In this document: positions 57,247 through 64,000 of the stretch, one piece after another
How the letters are laid out: each line of letters starts with the position of its first letter
How positions within the stretch are numbered: position 1 is the stretch's first letter
From: Coniferiporia sulphurascens
Taxonomy: Eukaryota > Basidiomycota > Agaricomycetes > Hymenochaetales > Hymenochaetaceae
NCBI GenBank assembly: GCA_002794785.1
Contig: NBBA01000003.1
Coordinates: 620,001 to 684,000 of the forward strand
Direction of reading: 5' to 3'
Length of the DNA stretch: 64,000 nt
Made by a program: the position numbers and the translations under genes
The notes under the pieces: model-generated
Told to the model about the DNA's origin: nothing
Database searches by the model: none
What the model saw: the letters and a program-made list of their open reading frames with translations, nothing else

Positions 57247-58532
57247 CTAGCGGTCCTCGATGTTGTTGAGCAGACGGAGAATATTGATAACTGCACAAAA
57301 AGGATTGAATATTAGATGATTGCGCCCAATGTAAAGGAGAACTTACAGAGATTAATAAAGCTGGCATGGCGCACCCCCATCAGAACGGTAATAATGAAGG
57401 AGAGAAGAAAACTCACTCAAGGTAAAGGCTGATGGCACCCAGAATAAATTCGTCAGGGGATAGCCTATTCGAAATCATGTACGTGTCATAGACGATGTAC
57501 CCGCTGAAAATCAGGCACCCGCCAATGGCATAAATCAAATCCATTGTCTGGCCGAACGGTATGAAGACGCCAACAAGACCGGTCATGACTAAAGTTTAAA
57601 AAGAATGAGGTTTATGACATGCGTAAGGGGCGAACAGCAGTACGCACGCAAAGCGATGAGCGCTCCGAACAGCCAGGGTCCCAAACCAGAGAAGTTATAC
57701 TTTGATTGGAACGTGAAGAGCGTCAAGCCTGTGAAGACTCCAAGTGTGATTAAGCTGTATGACTCCGATCAGTGCTGAACTCTGTGGGGACGCAGAAGTC
57801 ACTTACAGTGCTTGGAGGATGACGACATTATCATAAAATGCCATAACGACGCCGAGCGTGAAGGCCTCAAAAAAGGTGAACGTCGACAGGAGGATGTAGT
57901 TCGCCGGGATGCTGTGGCGCTTCCAGTAGAGTAGACCAAGGTTGATGAGTGTCCCAAACATCGGAATGTAGAAAGCCCAGATGCTGCGGAAGTTAAGCTC
58001 CATCAGAGGGTACAATAGGGGCTGGACAAAATCATGCACACGTACTGCGACTGAACCCAAAATATTGTGGATGGAGACTGCGAGATAATCCCCCCGACAA
58101 TACATGTCGCCAGCTGACCGAAACGAAAGCCTTCAGTTGCTTTCTCGAATATATAAACGGTCCTCACTCACGATTTGACAGACTGTAGAGCAAGATGGTA
58201 AGCATCAACGAAACACATCGGTGCGAACACTGAGACACGTACACAGAATGCTATAGATCTTCCTCACGAAGGCGTTTCTGATCTCCGGAGAGCTTTCGGA
58301 TACGCTCACCCCGTACTGTGTGCACAGTCTTTAGAACGGCCTGCTACCTAAAGATGACTAAACGTACCTTGAAGTCATCAGGAAGGTCCCCATCCGGCTG
58401 GTCGTAAATCGCGCCCGCACCAGAGCTCGGGCCCGACCTTGGGCTAGCTAGCAAAGGTCGTGCGGACTCATCTGCGGACGAGTAGCTCTTGTTCGCCTGG
58501 TAGGACGGGGGCGGCGTCGGAAAGTTGCTCAT
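57247..58532 (-). CDS. BXI1: BAX inhibitor-1 family protein (BXI1/LFG type)
   Basis: Multi-pass ER/Golgi/vacuole membrane protein of the TMBIM family, linked to Ca2+ leak and stress-induced death control. Exon 1 (58368-58532) encodes a Pro/Ser-rich cytosolic head (MSNFPTPPPSYQANKSYSSA) and ends DDFK. Exon 2 carries the signature SSPEIRNAFVRKIYSIL. Downstream exons encode IWAFYIPMFGTLINLGLLYW, HSIPANYILLSTFTFFEAFT, LGVVMAFYDNVVILQAL, FGALIALMTGLVGVFIPFGQ, IGGCLIFSGYIVYDTYMI and FILGAISLYLEFINLFLSIL. The protein ends RLLNNIEDR. Seven membrane segments match the family. The small exons between about 58130 and 58260, covering the QLATCIVGG region, were not fully resolved. Confidence 0.9.
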
Positions 58533-58931
58533 GGTCGCAGTCTGAGAGAGAGATGGGGATGGGCGGCTACAGGCGCGGACACTGCCGACGCTCTATACAT
58601 ACGGATTTGCAATAAACTCGGATGACGCGATGTGCCCCGTTAGGAAAGTTCTGGGCGCAGCCGGCAATATGCGCTCGTAGCACAGCTTGCCTCAGTTTTT
58701 CACTGAGGCCTGCTCATCGCAATATTGACGCCCATTTCTTATGGCCAACCACTCTCGACCAGCTGCGAACGGATCTTGACAAATCGTGATTATTCTATGC
58801 TGCATAGACCGTTCGGCGTCTACCCTATCTGCGTTGACTGTGCAAGCTATATATTATTCGAGCCCACGAAGAGCTGGAATGGGCCGGCGCGAAAACATGA
58901 AACCCATTGCTCATCGCCTCCCCGAATTGAG
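58533..58931. other. Intergenic region
   Basis: These 399 bases lie between two minus-strand genes: the promoter of the BAX-inhibitor gene and the 3' flank of the Nudix gene. No feature is recognised. Confidence 0.35.
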
Positions 58932-59845
58932 TCACTGCCGCTTTCCAAACCACCACTTCTCCATTACCCAGCTTCCTTTTTGAGCTTCCGAGTCATTTCG
59001 CCCAAGGTCAACTCTTCCGTAAAAGTACTCGCCCTTCAGAAGCAAAGGCATCCAAAGCTCATCGTCGGGCCACATATGTGCGAACGGAATCTCTGGCGCA
59101 GACACCTTGTGTAGGGCCCCTTCCGGTTCGCATCGGTACTCCTTGGGTATGGCAAACCAATGTGGGTGCATTTCTTCCGTCCTATCCGAATGCCAGCCGT
59201 CAATATCTTTCAGAACTTACGTGCGGATTTATAACGGAGGGATGTACTCAATAGGTTCGCCCTCATATTCGTCCGCGCGATACACGTAGACATAGTGACA
59301 GTACTCTGTCGAAGCGTTCACGAAGAGCAAAATACCGCATTCTTTAAGTTTTGCTGATATCCCCGCCTCCTCCTACAAAAGTAGGCGTGTTCACGAATGG
59401 ATGAGAGGGCATGCGGAAGATTTTTCGCGCCACTGAGCTCGGACCTCACCTCTAACTCTCGAGAGGCCCCTTCTATTGGTGATTCTCCCGGCTCTACTTT
59501 GCCCCCGAAGCCATTGTACCTGGCAAAGGACAGCCCGCCAGTCGGTTATTACTGCAGGGCTCGGAGATTACTGGGACTACTAACATGCCCTTTCCAAAGC
59601 CACGCTTTTTCATACCGAGGAGGATCTTTTATTTATTTTGAATAACCATTAAATCGAAGCCATCAGTGGAGCAGAATGGCTGCACGAACCATCCCAGTGC
59701 TTTTATCGCAAATGAAGACGTTCGTAAAAGGCTTGAAAGGTTGGAGGTCTCGCCAATGAGTATTGGTACTACCGCCAGAAAGTATCTCGACAAGGTTCTC
59801 GTCGAGACCAGGGGGGGTGGTCTGTGTTGCTGCATTACTCTCCAT
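58932..59845 (-). CDS. MTH1-type Nudix hydrolase (oxidised purine dNTP diphosphatase)
   Basis: Sanitises the nucleotide pool by hydrolysing oxidised purine dNTPs. Five exons (59690-59845, 59585-59625, 59450-59519, 59248-59372, 58932-59181) give 213 residues. The chain FTNVFICDKSTGMILLGMKK, then RGFGKGMYNGFGGKVEPGES, leads into the Nudix box: GGKVEPGESPIEGASRELEE and then EAGI. This fits GX5EX7REUXEEXGU exactly once the intron inside the box is removed. EPIETEEMHPHWFAIP and IPFAHMWPDDELWMPLLL are the MTH1/NUDT1-specific substrate-pocket blocks. An insertion of about 18 residues (KEYRCEPEGALHKVS) before IPF is longer than in human MTH1 and could hide a short intron. Exon 2 is only 41 nt. Confidence 0.88.
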
Positions 59846-60287
59846 TGAAAGCAGTTCCAGAAGTGAGTGGTGTTAACACGCGTGTTAGTCTAGTAGAGTC
59901 TGGTCAGGTGCTGGAGTGCCGCCCCTTATCATAACATTGAGTCAGAGTCCAACGCGACGGCCGACTGGTTACCAGTAAGTACCCTGGGCAACACACGAAT
60001 CGTCGTACAGCTACCCAGCGCCAAAGCGTACTTTCAGTTACTTGCAATGTAATACACCTCATGTGGGCAACGAAACGCAAGACTATACAGCGTGTGCTTT
60101 TGAGGGACCGACTGATATTGATGCCGCCATCCTCGTTAATCTTTTATCCTAAAAGCGAGGCTTCAGGGGACAAGCTTGCTCAATTCGCCGAGCAACGCCA
60201 TCCAAGCTCGATGGAGGGCGGAGATGCGAATAATGAAATTAAATGCGAAGTGATACAAAGCCCCCGACCGCGCACCAGACCACACTA
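59846..60287. other. Intergenic region
   Basis: These 442 bases separate the Nudix gene start and the RPL12 stop, both on the minus strand. No gene or repeat is visible. Confidence 0.35.
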
Positions 60288-60894
60288 CTACTCATCCGGT
60301 ACCTCAAGCTCCTCGTTATTGATAGCATCAATGAGATCATGAGGAGGTTGACCGTCAACCGTACACCCAACACTTTGTGCGGTACCGAGAATCTCCTTCA
60401 CAGTTCCCTTGAGCTCCTTCGCAAGCGATTTCGAGCGCATAGTACGGGCAATTTCAACGATCTCGTCCAGGGGGATGTTACCAGCGTGTTTGATATTCTT
60501 CTCCTTCTTGCGGTCACGCGGTGGCTCCTTGAGCGCGCGGATGACAAGAGAGGAAGCAGAGGGGACGACGGACACTGCCGCCTGACGGTTTTGAATGGTA
60601 AGCTGGACGGTAACACGTAGGCCCTTCCATGCGCCGGTTGCTTTTGCAATGTCTTCTCCGACTTTCTTCGGTGACTACGAACGAAACTTATAGTCCAAAC
60701 ATGGGATGTCATGATACAAGGGTACGCACCAGACCAAGGGGCCCGATTTTAGGTGCAAGCGCAGAGGATGCACCGACCTCACCACCCGTTGCACGGAGGT
60801 AGATGATTTTTATTTCATTCGGGTCCTATACTCCGTTCAATTCAACTGCGTTTTAGCGTGTAGCGTTGCGGGCACTTACGAGCTTGGGGGCCAT
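60288..60894 (-). CDS. RPL12: 60S ribosomal protein L12 (uL11)
   Basis: Large-subunit protein at the base of the P-stalk, binding the GTPase-associated centre rRNA. Three exons (60880-60894, 60730-60825, 60288-60674) give exactly 165 residues, the family length. It reads [20 protein letters not shown], then [20 protein letters not shown], then [20 protein letters not shown] and QLTIQNRQA. The C-terminal domain has [20 protein letters not shown] and [20 protein letters not shown]. The first exon is only five codons, as is common for fungal ribosomal protein genes. Confidence 0.97.
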
Positions 60895-61104
60895 TCTTGA
60901 CGAGTCGGAGGGGTCGTGTAGTTGCGCTTGGCCTAATTCTTGCCAATATTCAATTAGCTCAATCGAAACGCGTAAAAACTGTATAGCATGTCTCACGCTC
61001 ACGTGAGTCGTGGTAACATGCTTATACGCACTTACGTAATTTAATCCTTTTGAGATTGATGCAGCATTTGAGCGTTGCCATCATCTGCGATCTTGCGATG
61101 GTGC

Positions 61105-62364
61105 ATGGAATCGTCTGGCAAGATCGAATTGCCCGGCGCATTCGAGCATGCAGACATCGACCACCTTGTTGTTCTCATAGCAGACATGCTAGACCGCCTA
61201 ATGGAGCATAATGACAAAATTCCCCTTTCTCCGTGCGTTTGAAATTATGTGTGAATATGCACATGTTGCTGAAGGACCTGACAGGGAGGCGTTGACTCGC
61301 TTTCATTCGCGCACTCCACCTTCAATTAACGCCCTGGACTATTTACGCCGTATTGTAAAGTATGCTAATGTGGAGGTGAATGCTCTTCGGATAGATGTGA
61401 TTTCGATCGTCTAAAGACTTCCCCTGGTTCAGAGGACCTGTCTCCTCATCACCTTGCACTATATTGACCAGATCTGTGCTCGCCTTCCACACTTCACGCT
61501 GTCGTCTCTGACATGTCACCGATTTATTATCGCTGCTGTCGTCGTTGCCAGCAAGGCTCTTTGCGATGCCTTTTGCACCAATTCCCATTATGCTAAAGTT
61601 GGAGGCATTCGCGTCGGTGAGCTCAACGTACTTGAGAAAGAACTCCTATCAGTCATGGATTGGCGCCTGACGGTCTGTCTTTACTCTCTCTTTTTGTCGA
61701 AGTTGTTGGCGTTTAGTATAACCACTATTTCCAGAGCACACGGGAGGTGTTAGATGCGTACTATGTCAACCTCATCCGCACGCATAGCTCTGGCGCATAC
61801 GTGCTCGCAGACCCTCCTCCTACGTCCGTTTCAGCATCTCCAAATCCTCCTTCTGTGGAGAGTGACAAGGATAGCAACCGTTCCGCATCCCCTACGCAGC
61901 CGGGGGATGTCACAATGTCCGACGGGGAGGTCGATAGAATCAGTCCCAAATTTAAAGTCTCGTCGAAGTGCGCACAAGCAACAGGCGACATCGTACCAGA
62001 GACTGTTCTTATCGATCGTGCTACACTGTCGCCGAGGCCTTCCTCAGGACCGACATTTGAGCAGAATATGGCGTTTGTGGCCCTTTGCGCGCCGACATCC
62101 GCTACGGGATGCACGAACTCCCCGACGTACTCGATATCCCGACTTAGTCCCAGGCGCAGTACGGAATCGTCGCCTGTGTCTATTGCTGGCAGCCAGTTTG
62201 TTGGCGAAGGCTCGGCCGATCGTCTTCTCAAATCACCCTTTTTGAAGAAGAGAGTGGTAGAGTACGATGAATCTGGGGCTGTGAAGAGTAGGGTTTTGCA
62301 GGGTGATTCTCCACGTCCGCGAACGCGACCACGGGTAGACTCTGAAGGCGGAGATACTGGCTAA
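61105..62364 (+). CDS. PHO80-like cyclin (PHO85-type CDK partner)
   Basis: Four exons (61105-61232, 61285-61375, 61433-61672, 61735-62364) give 362 residues. The cyclin box of the PHO80/PCL6/7 group is clear: VVLIADMLDRLMEHND, ALTRFHSRTPPSINALDYLR, then RTCLLITLHYIDQICAR, SLTCHRFIIAAVVVASKALC, DAFCTNSHYAKVGGIRVGEL and NVLEKELLSVMDWRLT. The RFHSRxxPxIxxxxYLxRI signature is diagnostic. The C-terminal about 170 residues are disordered, Ser/Pro-rich and basic at the end (SPRPRTRPRVDSEGG), with many SP sites. A role in phosphate sensing, glycogen metabolism or cell cycle with a PHO85-like kinase is expected from the family. The exact pathway is inference. Confidence 0.9.
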
Positions 62365-63400
62365 GCCAACTCGATGGGATAATTTTTTCTCTCAAGATAA
62401 TACACGCATAGCATGATGATCGATAATATCAAAAGCACAGTATGTCCATGAAAATGCGTGCTCTTTTGCAATTAAGCTTGTCTTCGAGCGCTGCCTGTGG
62501 CTAGGCTTCGCTCCCAGTCGCTTTAATCACGGAAGGTCCCGAGAAATATCCATAAGGTTGGGATATCTAAATATTCTATTTTACGTTAATGTGTTAACAG
62601 TTTGGAAATATCTAGACTGGTGTTCAACTAAGTTATGATATAGCCTAGAAGTTCAATCGGCGCTTACCGCCAGGAGAGATTCTCTAGACCCAAAATGGAC
62701 AGCCGGATTTCCGTCTGCAAGTCAGCCTCCTAGGAAGCTCGACCCGACCCATGCGGAGCATGTTTTTATGATACTTCTCCGGTTCTTGTCACTAGTCTCT
62801 CAGGTAGTCGCCAAATGACACAGTTAACCGCCTGACTTGGCACTATCTATCATAGGACTCTCAAAGTTCGTCCTAAGCATGTGCATGAAGCTTCTATTTC
62901 AGCTTAGACTCCGTCGATACGCCCAAGTTGCACAAGTATATACACCACAAAGCGTTCTGCCACTTCAAAGCAAATATTTTTATTCATTTTACATTCCAAC
63001 ATACATTCCTTACAGATCTTGTTTGGCGTGGTGCCGGTTGATCAACAAAAAGGCCCACCACTCTACAAAGTGTTAACGTCGTATTCCCCCGGTTTGGTTT
63101 GGTTTGGTTTGGCTTGGAGCACTCTTTCCGGCATGTGCTCGACTCGCTAGAATTGGGTGAAGATGAGTGAGACCTAGAGGTGGAGGTGGTTACGGATGAA
63201 AATGATGACAATGACGGAGATTAAGCTCTTGACGCAGATCCAGAGCTGTCTGGAGCCAGTGCTCCGGGGGGTAGCTACTTTGGGCTTTCCCCCTACTATT
63301 TATTTGAGCTCGGGTTTGTAAAAACAAAGCCCTTTGGATCCACTCTGAAATTCGTAGGGATCTGTAAGTGCATTATTGGTCGCTCAGTAATGTCCGAATC
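62365..63400. other. Intergenic region between convergent genes
   Basis: These 1036 AT-rich bases lie between the cyclin stop and the stop of the right-edge gene. The only structure seen is a short pentanucleotide repeat, listed separately. Frames are short and without motifs. Confidence 0.35.
63091..63110. repeat. Pentanucleotide microsatellite (GGTTT)4
   Basis: Four perfect GGTTT units are followed by a degenerate GGCTT unit. It lies in an intergenic region and has no apparent function. Confidence 0.9.
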
Positions 63401-64000
63401 TCACTTTATCAAGCCTGCTGTCTGAAGCCGTTTAGCTGCGACAGCTAAAATTTGATACCTTCGAGTACAAAATGGAATGTCATTATAAGTCACTACGTCG
63501 CGTGAGCGCTGTCGTACGGACCTGGGTGGAAACATTTTCTCTTCCGCAATTGCGGTGCCGTTCGATTTATCCGATATAATATTACCACTTTCCTCACGAA
63601 TGAGACCCGTATTATTTATGTTCAATAACACCGAGTTGAGGTAGTCAGTAACGACGACAAACTCGCAGGCAGCTTCCGTGGAGTACCTGATAGTAGTAAA
63701 ACAGTAAGTCAGTCGGTGATAAGTGGTGAACCTCCAATTCACTTACAATCGCAATTGTGGCGAGAAGCTAATAATGTTCTTGGCACCTTTCTGAATCCGT
63801 TTGTCTCTGTTCAGGCTGAGTTTGTTAGGATCATCAAAAAAGGACTCTCGGACAACAACATTCGTTTTCTACGTGTATTAATTAAAGTGAATTGTCTGTG
63901 GCGAATGAATGCAAACATGACCTACCTTTTCTTCAATAATACACAGGACCATACTTGGGTACTCACCGCTAGACGATTTCAACCTTTGTCTGAGGGCTTC
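63401..64000 (-). CDS. C-terminal part of an unknown protein (5' truncated by window end)
   Basis: Three exons are visible (63926-64000, 63747-63868, 63401-63686), joined in frame by normal GT-AG introns. The readable protein (about 160 residues) runs EALRQRLKSSSGEYPSMVLC, then KTNVVVRESFFDDPNKLSLN, KGAKNIISFSPQLRLLYSTE and EFVVVTDYLNSVLLNINNTG. It ends KRLQTAGLIK. A possible intron near 63445-63521 would not keep the frame, so I kept the last exon continuous. I do not recognise a domain. The VVTDY...VLLNI segment faintly resembles the kinase-associated part of fungal FunK1-type proteins, but this is weak. Confidence 0.55.

Noticed and set aside
1..64000. CRISPR arrays, bacterial insertion sequences, operons or prophage
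   Set aside because: None are present. Gene structure is eukaryotic throughout.

Overview
This is a eukaryotic, almost certainly basidiomycete (Agaricomycetes-type) nuclear contig. Genes are compact and cut by many 48-80 nt GT-AG introns with GTRNGT donors and CTNAC branch points. Gene content is fungal: an F-box-like protein, a basidiomycete-style Zn2Cys6 finger, a fasciclin GPI protein, MDM31, GOT1 and a PHO80-like cyclin. Exon joins below were chosen by hand so that reading frame, splice signals and family motifs agree. For most genes the coding lengths divide exactly by three.

Layout. 1-9.6 kb: 3' end of an unknown gene, mitochondrial 2-methylcitrate dehydratase, a secreted repeat protein with Kex2-type sites, the splicing factor SLU7 and an orphan membrane protein. 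10.4-23.6 kb: an F-box-like gene, then two paralogous multi-exon genes of a family I cannot name (12277-14936 and 21141-23596). Between the paralogs lie MDM31, a mitochondrial coiled-coil orphan and a short inverted-repeat transposon. 23.9-28 kb: UTP6, divergent from a disordered orphan. 28-32.2 kb: a gene-poor tract. 32.2-44.9 kb: fasciclin, carboxylesterase, GOT1, a sugar-type MFS transporter, an acidic orphan, an FAD monooxygenase and a tRNA-Gly. 45.5-54.5 kb: mitochondrial calcium uniporter, a short Zn2Cys6 protein and a 1368-residue orphan with a C-terminal membrane anchor. 54.5-57.2 kb: a second gene-poor tract. 57.2-64 kb: BAX-inhibitor-like protein, MTH1-type Nudix hydrolase, ribosomal protein L12 (uL11), PHO80-like cyclin and the C-terminal part of an unknown gene.

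There is no operon or metabolic cluster. Housekeeping functions (SLU7, UTP6, RPL12, GOT1, MDM31, MCU) are interspersed with lineage-restricted genes. The best candidates for undescribed biology are the paralog pair with its duplicated glycine-rich N-terminal repeat and DM9-like C-terminus, and the secreted repeat protein at 3.2-5.5 kb. Two genes (UTP6 and the second paralog) use well-formed GC-AG introns.
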